Shown here: positions 1-6,480 of the stretch, in pieces
Layout: every line of letters begins with the position of its first letter
Position numbering within the stretch: position 1 is the first letter of the stretch
Assembly: GCA_900555045.1 (NCBI GenBank)
Contig: USJW01000155.1
Span: 1 to 9,189, forward strand
DNA: 9,189 nt
Source of the DNA: an uncultured Clostridium sp.
GTDB lineage: Bacteria > Bacillota > Clostridia > Lachnospirales > Lachnospiraceae
Reading direction: 5' to 3'
The notes under the pieces: model-generated
Database searches by the model: none
What the model was told of the DNA's origin: nothing
What the model saw: the letters and a program-made list of their open reading frames with translations, nothing else
Translations under genes and position numbers: made by a program

Positions 1-105
1 AGTGTCGGTTTCAACCAGGTGGCGGAGAAATTTGGCGAAGCCTACAACCGCCCTATGCAGCAGGAAATGGTATCTGTAAACAATTTTGCAGCGTGTGTGT
101 CCTGA
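1..105 (+). CDS. 3' end of an ORF entering from the left edge; possibly the frameshifted N-terminus of the regulator
   Basis: Reading from base 1, this frame is open with clean, coding-like codon choice (most third positions G or C in the first 20 codons) and encodes residues such as GFNQVAEKFGEAYNRPMQQE before a TGA at 103-105. I do not recognise a family. The frame used by the PucR-type regulator is also open back to base 3, but there its translation looks non-coding. The two frames meet at a (GT)4 run at 93-100. Taking out one GT unit joins this peptide directly to the regulator (..NNFAACVLRKPSP..). So this is either the tail of a separate upstream gene or the true N-terminus of the regulator, split by a frameshift. 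Confidence 0.5.
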   Translation, partial: SVGFNQVAEKFGEAYNRPMQQEMVSVNNFAACVS

Positions 106-1544
106 GGAAGCCCTCCCCCATCCCGGAAGGTCTGGCCGACCCGGACCGCTGCCTGTTTCTGTTCTACGAGTTCACGGACAGCTCCATCGTTCGGCGGAGC
201 GGGCCGGAGGACGTCGATTTGACCGGTATATCCTATGTGGAGGTAGGTCAGAGCTCGCTATACCACATTCTTACCATGCTCACCCAGGCCTGCCCGGATT
301 TACACCCGGTTTTAGAGGCCCAGTACCAGCTGGTCCTGACCCAGCGCTTTTTGGAAGCCCTCCAGAACGGCTACCACATCCGCATGCGCGACCTGCTCCA
401 GGCCATCTCCTCCAACCTTGAGAAGAAGGTGTTGGTCCTCGAGCCCACGGTGAACCAGACCGACGTCATGTCCACGTCCGCCTTTCTCCAACAGCTGCCG
501 GAACACTCCAAGGTCATCGGACAGCTGGACCAGAACCCGGTCTACTACGGCAAGATACCGCGAAAAGACATGGGCATGTGCCTGATCATCCCCCTGTACC
601 GCTTCGGTGAGATCATCGAGTTTCTCATCGTGGGCAACTGCCGGGAGAAGCCGGAGCCCCTCTTCTACTCTGCCTTAAAGACCGTGATCTCCGCCCTGTC
701 CATCGAGTACGAGATGCGCCAGTCCGTGTTCACCGTGGTGAACCGCTCCCGCAACAGCCTGATGGACGCCATCACAAACTCCGGGCAGCTGAGCGCCTCC
801 ACCATCGCCGAGTGGGGCGGACTTTTGGGCTTTAAGACCAAGCGGCTCTACATCGCCATCTACTTAGATTTCGTGGCCCCGGACAGCCAGGACAAGGTGG
901 GCCTGGCCGTGTACTACGAGATCCTGGAATTCATGATCCACTACTACCACCCGGACGACTACTACTTCCTGCGCTCCTCTGCGGACAGTCTCTACATGAT
1001 CGGCCAGTTTCCGCCCGACTCCCCGGAGAGCGCACAACAAAAGGCGCTCGCCACCTGCCAGCAGATCGAGCACCTTTTAAAGACTAAATCCATTGTCCAG
1101 CGGATGTACTCCGGGATCGGAACCACCCAGCAACAGATCTCCGACATCAGCCAGAGCTACCAGGACGCCCTGAAGGCATTAAAAATCGCCCACACCATCG
1201 GCAACTCCATCGTCTGCTACGAGACGCTGGGAATCCTGCGCCTTCTCGGCAACATCCCCGCAGGCGAGGGGGCGGAAAGCTACATCCCCGCCTGCCTGCG
1301 AAATCTCCAGGAGTACGACAGGAAATACCGCACCAACCTGGTAGGCACCCTCACCGCCTACTACGCCGCCAACTGCAACGCCTCCCAGGCCGCCAAGGTG
1401 CTGTTCATCCACTACAAGACCATGCTCAGCCGCCTAGACCGCATCGCCCAGGTCTTAGGCTGCGACTACAACGACAGCAACATACGGCTGGAGATCGAGG
1501 TTGGGCTGCAGATTCTCCACATGAATCCGCCGGAATGTGAGTAA
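93..1544 (+). CDS. PucR/CdaR-type transcriptional regulator
   Basis: A DNA-binding regulator of the PucR family, 483 residues if started at GTG 93. The C-terminus (about 416-470) is a PucR-type helix-turn-helix: a TLTAYYAANCNASQAAK helix, then LFIHYKTMLSRLDRIAQVLG, matching the family pattern in which successive helices recognise DNA. Residues about 245-385 resemble the CdaR GGDEF-like domain, including the SGIG..(I)..SYQDALKALKIAH block. Residues about 130-210 look GAF-like and may sense a ligand. The start is insecure: GTG 93 has no Shine-Dalgarno at usable distance, the frame is open to the left edge, and a possible frameshift sits at 93-100. PucR proteins often control purine or other nitrogen-source genes, so a link to the xdh operon in this window is possible. 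However, three unrelated genes lie between them and no operator can be assigned. Confidence 0.85.
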   Translation: MCVLRKPSPIPEGLADPDRCLFLFYEFTDSSIVRRSGPEDVDLTGISYVEVGQSSLYHILTMLTQACPDLHPVLEAQYQLVLTQRFLEALQNGYHIRMRDLLQAISSNLEKKVLVLEPTVNQTDVMSTSAFLQQLPEHSKVIGQLDQNPVYYGKIPRKDMGMCLIIPLYRFGEIIEFLIVGNCREKPEPLFYSALKTVISALSIEYEMRQSVFTVVNRSRNSLMDAITNSGQLSASTIAEWGGLLGFKTKRLYIAIYLDFVAPDSQDKVGLAVYYEILEFMIHYYHPDDYYFLRSSADSLYMIGQFPPDSPESAQQKALATCQQIEHLLKTKSIVQRMYSGIGTTQQQISDISQSYQDALKALKIAHTIGNSIVCYETLGILRLLGNIPAGEGAESYIPACLRNLQEYDRKYRTNLVGTLTAYYAANCNASQAAKVLFIHYKTMLSRLDRIAQVLGCDYNDSNIRLEIEVGLQILHMNPPECE

Positions 1545-1587
1545 AAAAATAGGGACACCGGATCGCAGCCGCGATCCGGTGTCCTTT
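1543..1587. terminator. Bidirectional intrinsic terminator
   Basis: A perfect 14-bp stem (1553-1566 with 1571-1584) with a 4-base loop AGCC. On the + strand it follows the regulator stop codon and is trailed by only TTT. On the - strand it is trailed by a T7 run (complement of the A7 at 1543-1549, after an AGGG spacer region), and it sits just past the stop of the AAA-ATPase-like gene. It therefore probably ends both convergent transcripts. Confidence 0.88.
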
Positions 1588-1591
1588 GGTG

Positions 1592-2788
1592 TTATAATGT
1601 GTGAGGGGATTGGGAGGGGCGGAGGGCGGAGACTTGGCAGAGATGCTCCATCTTCGTCAGCACATCCTCAAACTTCTGCATAAGCTCTTTATTGGGTATG
1701 GATACCTGGCCGTCATAATAGCTGAGGAAACCGTACACCACCATCGCGGAGAATCTCTCGTCTCTTGTCCCTAATTCCATAGAAACTGCGGCATAATTTT
1801 GAATCCTGATCGGGATTGCCTCCCCTGCAACCATGCGCACCAGGTCCTCCCGAACCTCAGCGATATTGTTTTTGACATAGTAAAAAATCTCATCGTAAGG
1901 TCCCGAACTGGTCCAATAGCTTTGAATCTGATTCGAAGTCAGCGCACATATGACAGCCCGGGGATTAAAGAGCTTTTTGCCGTTCGCCGTCTGATAGCCA
2001 TTATACCACTCCCGCAGGCCCTCAAAATCAAAATGCGGCGCCTTTTCAAGCGCTATATAGCGCTCATACAGTTCCATGGTCTCCTTTTCCGTGAAACCAA
2101 AATATTCCGAAAATTTTATGGACGTGGCCATATTATATTCCACAAACATATTAAGCTCGGAACCGCTGCTATATTTGGCGATCGGCAGTATCCCTGTCAT
2201 GTATGCCAGCTCCACATACCCCTTCGATTTCAGGAGCAGTTTAAGAAACTGCAAAAATTTCGCCTGATCTTCTTTGGAGAACAGATTGTTGTGAAACATG
2301 GAATCCCACTCATCCATCACAAAAACAAACCGTTTCCCCGTTTTAGAAAAAATCTTATCCAGGGCCTCCCACGGTCCATCCTCCGGAATAATTCCACATT
2401 CCGGATACTCTGCCTCCAGATCATCCAGTAATTTTTTTCCGATAAAATTGATATAGGTCTGATAAGAATCACAATTCCATGGCATATTGCTGAAATCAAT
2501 AAAAATAACGTCATGTTGATTCAAATGCCTTGTATAGCTGCTGCTTTTCCCAATATCCAGATCCTTAAAGATAGCGCTGGAATCGACCCCTTTTTCCAGG
2601 AACGCAGTAATCATGTGCGCTATGACCGTCTTGCCAAACCGCCGCGGCCTTGTGACGCACAGATACTTATTGGCCGAAGACAGCCCCCTCAATATTTCCT
2701 CTATCATTATCGTTTTGTCAACGAAATAATATCCCTCATAGATTTCTTTGAACAAGGTATATGGTGCAAGTGCATTCAGATATTTCAT
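1592..2788 (-). CDS. AAA-ATPase-like protein lacking the C-terminal PD-(D/E)XK nuclease domain
   Basis: A 398-residue protein of the AAA-ATPase-like family (Pfam PF09820) found in large paralogous sets in gut Bacteroidetes and Clostridia; its cellular role is unsettled. Seen in the sequence: N-terminal YFVDKTIMI, a family-type Walker A RPRRFGKT at 47-54, Walker B FVFVMDEWD ending at 162, YMTGILPI at 197-204, WYNGY at 261-265 and a VSIPNKEL block near 362-369. Family members usually go on for another 130-180 residues into a DUF1703/PD-(D/E)XK nuclease domain. Here the protein turns non-family-like after about residue 380 (ending SPHTL) and stops 8 bases from the terminator. The ATPase part looks intact; the nuclease part is absent. 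The start ATG has a good GAAAGGAAG Shine-Dalgarno at 2792-2800. The gene is clearly richer in A+T than the genes around it, consistent with transfer. Confidence 0.9.
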   Translation of the reverse strand: MKYLNALAPYTLFKEIYEGYYFVDKTIMIEEILRGLSSANKYLCVTRPRRFGKTVIAHMITAFLEKGVDSSAIFKDLDIGKSSSYTRHLNQHDVIFIDFSNMPWNCDSYQTYINFIGKKLLDDLEAEYPECGIIPEDGPWEALDKIFSKTGKRFVFVMDEWDSMFHNNLFSKEDQAKFLQFLKLLLKSKGYVELAYMTGILPIAKYSSGSELNMFVEYNMATSIKFSEYFGFTEKETMELYERYIALEKAPHFDFEGLREWYNGYQTANGKKLFNPRAVICALTSNQIQSYWTSSGPYDEIFYYVKNNIAEVREDLVRMVAGEAIPIRIQNYAAVSMELGTRDERFSAMVVYGFLSYYDGQVSIPNKELMQKFEDVLTKMEHLCQVSALRPSQSPHTL

Positions 2789-2814
2789 AAGCTTCCTTTC
2801 TAAGATGTATACCA

Positions 2815-2842
2815 GTTATCCTGTCCAAATATTTTCTGTAAA
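2815..2842 (-). promoter_or_regulatory. Possible promoter of the AAA-ATPase-like gene
   Basis: On the - strand, TTTACA (2837-2842) and GATAAC (2815-2820) are separated by 16 bases, matching the sigma-A consensus at 5 of 6 and 4 of 6 positions. The predicted transcript would begin only about 8 bases before the Shine-Dalgarno, which is short but workable. The match is weak, and read-through from the DUF3592-like gene is an alternative. Confidence 0.3.
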
Positions 2843-2853
2843 TCCCGTATTAT

Positions 2854-3417
2854 CTACCCTCTCCCCAATAACCGCCACGCCTCCCACGCCAAAAACGGCG
2901 CCGCCACAATCCCGAGCAAAATCCACGGCCCCCAATGGACATTCCGGTCCTCCCTCGGGCAGTAAAACTCCGACGGATTCTTCGGATTGTAGCAGATCTC
3001 CACCTCCTCGCCGGGCCGCCCGGCTGGAAAAATGGCGTAGGGGATCCGGGCGTCGATTCCGCTGTACTCCTTCCCGTCCGCGTGGTAGCAGTAGATCGTA
3101 AAGCGGTGCGGTATGACTCTGTGCCCGTAGGTGTATCTCCCATTCATCCCAAACTGCGGCATGCTCCCGAGAAGGCCCTTGCAGGAAAAGCCGCCCACGC
3201 TCACGCCTATTCCTCCCCTCCGCTCATACCTGCCGCGCAGCCGCGGCTCCTCCACAAAAAATCCGGAATCCAGATACTCAACGGTCCCGTAGGTGCGGCA
3301 GCTGCACCGCTCCTTTAACCCGCGCCAAACCGGCCGGTTCCCCATCTGGTTCGCCCCCACCAGGAACGCGCCGCCCAAAACAGCCACGGCCAAAACGAAC
3401 TCAAAGCTCACTTCCAT
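2854..3417 (-). CDS. Small membrane protein with a DUF3592-like domain
   Basis: A 187-residue protein with a membrane helix at each end (about 6-21 and 162-182) and a soluble middle region. That region contains YGTVEYLDSG, a YCYHADGKEYSG strand pair and an AGRPGEEVEICYNPKNPSEFY segment near 132-151. The GxxV-xV-YNPKNPSE ending is the hallmark of DUF3592-type proteins, whose function is unknown. The start is set at the ATG at 3417: it has a GGAGG Shine-Dalgarno at 3427-3431 with 9-base spacing, and a promoter (TTGTGA-18-TACAAT) lies at 3475-3504. The longer in-frame start at 3489 has no ribosome binding site and would lie upstream of the predicted transcript start. The gene is followed by the AAA-ATPase-like gene on the same strand, 65 bases away, with no terminator seen between them. 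Confidence 0.75.
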   Translation of the reverse strand: MEVSFEFVLAVAVLGGAFLVGANQMGNRPVWRGLKERCSCRTYGTVEYLDSGFFVEEPRLRGRYERRGGIGVSVGGFSCKGLLGSMPQFGMNGRYTYGHRVIPHRFTIYCYHADGKEYSGIDARIPYAIFPAGRPGEEVEICYNPKNPSEFYCPREDRNVHWGPWILLGIVAAPFLAWEAWRLLGRG

Positions 3418-3426
3418 CCTGCAATT

Positions 3427-3431
3427 CCTCC
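3427..3431 (-). promoter_or_regulatory. Ribosome binding site fixing the start of the DUF3592-like gene
   Basis: GGAGG on the - strand, 9 bases before the ATG at 3417. It favours this start over the upstream in-frame ATG at 3489, which has none. Confidence 0.75.
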
Positions 3432-3474
3432 AACCATACAGCAATATGGCAGCATTTATACCGCCTTTTCCCCC

Positions 3475-3504
3475 ATTGTAGCATGCCATGGTATGGTTTC
3501 ACAA
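3475..3504 (-). promoter_or_regulatory. Sigma-A-type promoter for the DUF3592-like gene
   Basis: On the - strand, TTGTGA (3499-3504) and TACAAT (3475-3480) with an 18-base spacer. Transcription would start near 3468, leaving about 50 bases of leader before the ATG at 3417. It is back to back with the + strand promoter at 3517-3546. Confidence 0.6.
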
Positions 3505-3516
3505 GCCTGCTTTCGC

Positions 3517-3546
3517 TTGAAATCCCACCTGCGCAAATGATATAAT
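3517..3546 (+). promoter_or_regulatory. Strong sigma-A-type promoter
   Basis: TTGAAA (3517-3522) and a perfect TATAAT (3541-3546) with an 18-base spacer on the + strand. Transcription would start near 3553 and run through an excellent Shine-Dalgarno at 3588-3594 into the short reading frame at 3602. Confidence 0.75.
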
Positions 3547-3601
3547 GTGCTCAGTTATTCGAAACGGATATCCTCACAGACAGCAAAAGGAGGGAAATCA
3601 T

Positions 3602-3668
3602 ATGCCCAGACCAAAAATCACATTGACTCTCATCGACCGAAAAGGAAGCTGCGGCTGCCCGCATCAAA
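3602..3668 (+). pseudogene. 5' stub of a lost gene (promoter, Shine-Dalgarno and about 22 codons)
   Basis: An ATG at 3602 follows AGGAGGG (3588-3594) at 7-base spacing, downstream of a near-consensus promoter. It opens with MPRPKITLTLIDRKGSCGCP and a HQ, which reads like a genuine protein N-terminus. I am reminded of small cysteine-containing TIGR04076-type proteins, but this is weak and from memory only. After about codon 22 the frame enters the terminator of the xdh operon and then continues antisense to the permease to a stop at 4184-4186, with codons that no longer look coding. A transcript ending at the terminator would have no stop codon. The simplest reading is a gene truncated by a deletion or rearrangement that brought in the xdh operon end. 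A short regulatory RNA is an alternative. Confidence 0.4.
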
Positions 3669-3718
3669 AAAGGAGCCCCAAATCTGTCTTCCCTCACAGA
3701 TTCAGGGCTCCTCTCTTT
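3666..3718. terminator. Terminator of the xdh-permease operon (bidirectional)
   Basis: The hairpin has an outer stem 3671-3678 with 3705-3712 (AGGAGCCC/GGGCTCCT), a small CA/CA internal loop, an inner 7-bp stem 3681-3687 with 3696-3702 and an 8-base loop. On the - strand it is followed by a T6 run and lies directly after the permease stop codon. On the + strand it is followed by CTCTTTT, so it can also stop transcription from the promoter at 3517-3546. Confidence 0.88.
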
Positions 3719-5058
3719 TACTCCTCTAACATCTTAATATCCATATCCTCCGGCAGCACCAGGCTCAGGAACACCGAGATCACGAACACCACCGCAACCA
3801 CGTTCGCCGAGAACACGGACTGCACAAGCGGCGGGAAGATATCCCAGATCCCGATCTCGCTGGCTGTGGTGAATCCGATTCCGATGGACAGCGACAGGGA
3901 GGCGATCACGATATTTCTCTGGTTGAAGCCCGCCTTGGCGATCATCTGGATGCCCGAGGTCAGGATGGACCCGAACATCATGATCGTGCAGCCGCCAAGC
4001 ACCGCCTGGGGCAGGGACGCGAAAAAGTTTCCCACCGGCGGGAGCAGTCCCGCCAGGATCATGCAGGCCGCGCCGGTCATGATGGTGAAGCGGTTGACCA
4101 CCTTAGTCATTGCCACCAGACCCACGTTCTGTGAGAAGGAGGTGACCGGCGGGCAGCCGAACAGTGTGGACATGGAAGAGGCGTAGCCGTCGCAGGCCAG
4201 GGACCCGGAGATCTCCTTCTGGGTGATCTCCCGGTTTAAGCCGCCGGACACCAGCGCCGACGTATCGCCGATGGTCTCAGCCGCGGACACCAGAAAGATG
4301 ATGCACGCGGAGATGATGGCCCCGGCGTGAAACTCCGGCATAAAGGGCAGAAGCTTCGGGAACGCGATCAACCCGCCGGACATGATCAGGCTCAAATCCA
4401 CCTTGCCCATAAAGATCGCCAGGATGTAACCCACAATCAGCCCCGCAAGGACGGACAGCTGTTTTAGATAGCCCTTGGCGAATATATTCCAAATCAGGCA
4501 GGTGAGTAACGTCACGGTGCCCAGAATCAGGTTGGAGGCGGAGCCAAAGTCATCCGCGTAGCCGCCGCCGAAGGAGCGGGTACCCACCGTAAACAGCGAG
4601 AAGCCGATGGCCGTCACCACCGAGGCCGCCACGATGGGCGTGATGATCTTGGTCCAGTACTTGGCCAAAAGCCCCAAGGTTCCCTCCATCAGGCCGCCGA
4701 TCAACACGGCGCCGATCACGGACGGATACCCGTAGTTTGCCGCGATGGTGCTGAGCACCGTCACGAAGGTAAAGCTGACGCCCATCACGACCGGAAGCCT
4801 GGAGCCGATCCGCCATACGGGATACAGCTGGATCAGCGTGGCGATTCCGGCCACGAACATGGCGTTCTGCAGAAGCAACGCCGTCTGCGCCTGGCTTAGA
4901 GCCGGCTGCGCCGCCCCTGCGATGATGGTGATCGGCGCCAGGTTCGACACGAACATGGCCAGGATGTGCTGCAGTCCGAACGGGACTGCCTTGCCGAGCG
5001 GCACCCGGCCGTCCAGCTTGTAGATATTATTGATGCTGCAATTTGCATTGCTGTTCAT
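3718..5058 (-). CDS. NCS2-family xanthine/uracil-type permease
   Basis: A 446-residue polytopic membrane protein of the nucleobase:cation symporter-2 family (uracil/xanthine permeases), expected to import a purine, here most likely xanthine, hypoxanthine or urate, with H+ or Na+. Visible hallmarks: LQHILAMF in TM1 (His31), AETIGDTSA in TM8 (Glu261, which matches the substrate-binding Glu of XanQ-type carriers), ACDG in TM9 (Asp290) and the NCS2 signature QNVGLVAMTK at 310-319. Length is normal for the family and about 12-14 hydrophobic segments can be seen. It is the last gene of the xdh operon, 22 bases after xdhC, with a GGGGG-rich Shine-Dalgarno (AAGGGGGT) before ATG. Co-transcription with xanthine dehydrogenase supports purine uptake, but the exact substrate cannot be read from the sequence. 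Confidence 0.93.
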   Translation of the reverse strand: MNSNANCSINNIYKLDGRVPLGKAVPFGLQHILAMFVSNLAPITIIAGAAQPALSQAQTALLLQNAMFVAGIATLIQLYPVWRIGSRLPVVMGVSFTFVTVLSTIAANYGYPSVIGAVLIGGLMEGTLGLLAKYWTKIITPIVAASVVTAIGFSLFTVGTRSFGGGYADDFGSASNLILGTVTLLTCLIWNIFAKGYLKQLSVLAGLIVGYILAIFMGKVDLSLIMSGGLIAFPKLLPFMPEFHAGAIISACIIFLVSAAETIGDTSALVSGGLNREITQKEISGSLACDGYASSMSTLFGCPPVTSFSQNVGLVAMTKVVNRFTIMTGAACMILAGLLPPVGNFFASLPQAVLGGCTIMMFGSILTSGIQMIAKAGFNQRNIVIASLSLSIGIGFTTASEIGIWDIFPPLVQSVFSANVVAVVFVISVFLSLVLPEDMDIKMLEE

Positions 5059-5080
5059 CTCTTACCCCCTTAGAAGCTGT

Positions 5081-5584
5081 TTACTGTTCCCCGCATTCCT
5101 CCGGATGGCTGGTCCGGTACACTTCCTCCACGATCCGCTCCATGGCGTTTAAGATATTCTCATAGCCCGTGCAGCGGCACAGATGGCCGGAGATCAGCTT
5201 TTTAAGCTCCTCGCGGTTGTACTTCTTTCCGGTGCCCACGATCTCCACCGCGCTCATGATCAGGCCGGGCGTGCAGAATCCACACTGCACGGCCGCCTCC
5301 TCGATAAAGGCCTTCTGGATCGGGGACAGCTCCCCGTTGGGGCCCTTTAAGCCCTCCACCGTCATCACGCTCTTGCCGTCGGCCCACATGGTCAGGTAGA
5401 TGCAGCTGTCGATGGCTTCCCCGTTTACAAGCACGGTGCACGCGCCGCACTCGCCCACCTCACAGCCCTTCTTCACCGATGTCAGGCCCAGGCGCTGGCG
5501 CAGCGTGTCAAGCAGGGACTCCCGCTCATCAACCGCCAGCTCCACTACCTTGCCGTTTACTTTCATATGTACGATCTTAAGCAT
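5081..5584 (-). CDS. xdhC: Xanthine dehydrogenase, 2Fe-2S subunit
   Basis: The iron-sulphur subunit of a three-subunit molybdenum hydroxylase; it carries electrons from the Mo-pterin of XdhA to the FAD of XdhB. It has both expected domains: a plant-ferredoxin-type N-terminus with the CEVGECGAC motif and a following Cys, and an all-helical C-terminal domain with CGFC and CRC motifs for the second 2Fe-2S cluster. All eight cluster cysteines are present. Its length (167 residues) fits the family (E. coli XdhC is about 159). The start is placed at ATG 5584, which has a near-perfect GGAGGTGA Shine-Dalgarno at 5590-5597. A GTG three codons upstream sits on top of that site and is unlikely. The ATG overlaps the end of xdhB by 8 bases, implying translational coupling. 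The symbol follows E. coli usage; it is not the unrelated XdhC cofactor-insertion factor. Confidence 0.95.
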   Translation of the reverse strand: MLKIVHMKVNGKVVELAVDERESLLDTLRQRLGLTSVKKGCEVGECGACTVLVNGEAIDSCIYLTMWADGKSVMTVEGLKGPNGELSPIQKAFIEEAAVQCGFCTPGLIMSAVEIVGTGKKYNREELKKLISGHLCRCTGYENILNAMERIVEEVYRTSHPEECGEQ

Positions 5585-6467
5585 TGACCTCACCTCCCGC
5601 TTTTTTCACTGCCTCATAAAATGCCCGCTTTGCCAGCTCCTCGATGAGCTGCAGGCGGAACTCCTTGGATGCTCTCCAGGAGGTTCTGGGATTTACCTCG
5701 TCCAAAGCCGCCTTTGCGAAGGCTAAAACCGCCTCGTGGTCGGTCACCGCATGGCCCTTAAGCAGCTCCTCCGCCTTGCGGCAGCGAAGCGGTGTGGGGC
5801 CTGCCACGCCGTAGCCCAGGCGCACGTCCTCAACCGTCTTCTTGTCCTCGGACAGCTTCACGCGCACCGCGCAGCCCAGGGTTGCGATCTCCATGGCCTT
5901 GCGCTTGCCGTACTTGACGTAGTGGCCGGTCCAGCCCTCGATGCTCTCCTTGCGGATCAGGAAGTACTTGCAGACCTCCGTGCGCTGGCGCACCGTCCGT
6001 CCCGGGCCGGTGTAGAACTCGTAGACCGGAACCACGCGCTCGCCGTCCGGTCCCTCCAGGACCACTTCCGCCTCCAGCGTCCACATGGTGGATGCGGAGT
6101 CCGCGGAGGTGGCGCCGTTGCAGATGTTGCCGCCGATGGTTCCCGTGTTGCGGATCTGCGGTCCGCCGACCATGTCCACGGCCTCCCCCAGCATGGGGAT
6201 GTACTTCTGAATCAGCGGGTCGTTGGTGATGTGGGAGAATGCGGTGCCCGCGCCGATCCACAGGTCGCCGTTCTCCAGCAGCTTCACGCCCTTTAACTCC
6301 TCTATGTTATGGATGGATACCATGGCCATTCCGGCGTCCTTCCCCTCGCGCACCCGGATTAACACGTCCGTGCCGCCGCTTATGATCTCGGCTTCCGGTT
6401 CCTTCACAAGGGCATCGATGGCATCCGCTACGCTCTTCGCCTCGTAAAATGATTTAATGTCAAACAT
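5577..6467 (-). CDS. xdhB: Xanthine dehydrogenase, FAD-binding subunit
   Basis: A 296-residue flavoprotein subunit of the molybdopterin dehydrogenase FAD-binding family, the exit point for electrons. FAD-contact motifs are intact: ISGGTDVLI at 29-37 and IRNTGTIGGNICNGATSADS at 105-124. The C-terminal CO-dehydrogenase-flavoprotein-type domain ends with a PRTSWRASKEFRLQLIEEL segment nearly identical in pattern to E. coli XdhB as I recall it, and the length matches (E. coli about 292). I see no large insertion of the kind that carries an extra 4Fe-4S cluster in 4-hydroxybenzoyl-CoA reductases. The electron acceptor (NAD+, ferredoxin or other) cannot be read from the sequence. The gene starts 13 bases after xdhA, with an AAGGAGA Shine-Dalgarno overlapping the xdhA stop codon, and ends overlapping xdhC. 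Confidence 0.96.
   Translation of the reverse strand: MFDIKSFYEAKSVADAIDALVKEPEAEIISGGTDVLIRVREGKDAGMAMVSIHNIEELKGVKLLENGDLWIGAGTAFSHITNDPLIQKYIPMLGEAVDMVGGPQIRNTGTIGGNICNGATSADSASTMWTLEAEVVLEGPDGERVVPVYEFYTGPGRTVRQRTEVCKYFLIRKESIEGWTGHYVKYGKRKAMEIATLGCAVRVKLSEDKKTVEDVRLGYGVAGPTPLRCRKAEELLKGHAVTDHEAVLAFAKAALDEVNPRTSWRASKEFRLQLIEELAKRAFYEAVKKAGGEVNA
5590..5597 (-). promoter_or_regulatory. Ribosome binding site fixing the xdhC start
   Basis: GGAGGTGA on the - strand, 5 bases before ATG 5584 and lying inside the end of xdhB. It decides for ATG 5584 over the GTG at 5593, which overlaps it. Confidence 0.8.
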
Positions 6468-6480
6468 AGATATCTTCTCC

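Noticed and set aside
1799..2431. 210-residue + strand reading frame opposite the AAA-ATPase-like gene
   Set aside because: The opposite strand carries conserved family motifs and a good ribosome binding site; this frame has neither.
3669..4186. Long + strand reading frame running antisense through the end of the permease
   Set aside because: It lies opposite a clear NCS2 permease and its translation has no domain or coding-like composition; only its first codons (from 3602) look natural.
5736..6296. 186-residue + strand reading frame opposite xdhB
   Set aside because: It is a shadow of the GC-rich xdhB coding strand: no ribosome binding site, composition dominated by Ala/Val/Leu/His/Arg, and xdhB is unambiguous.
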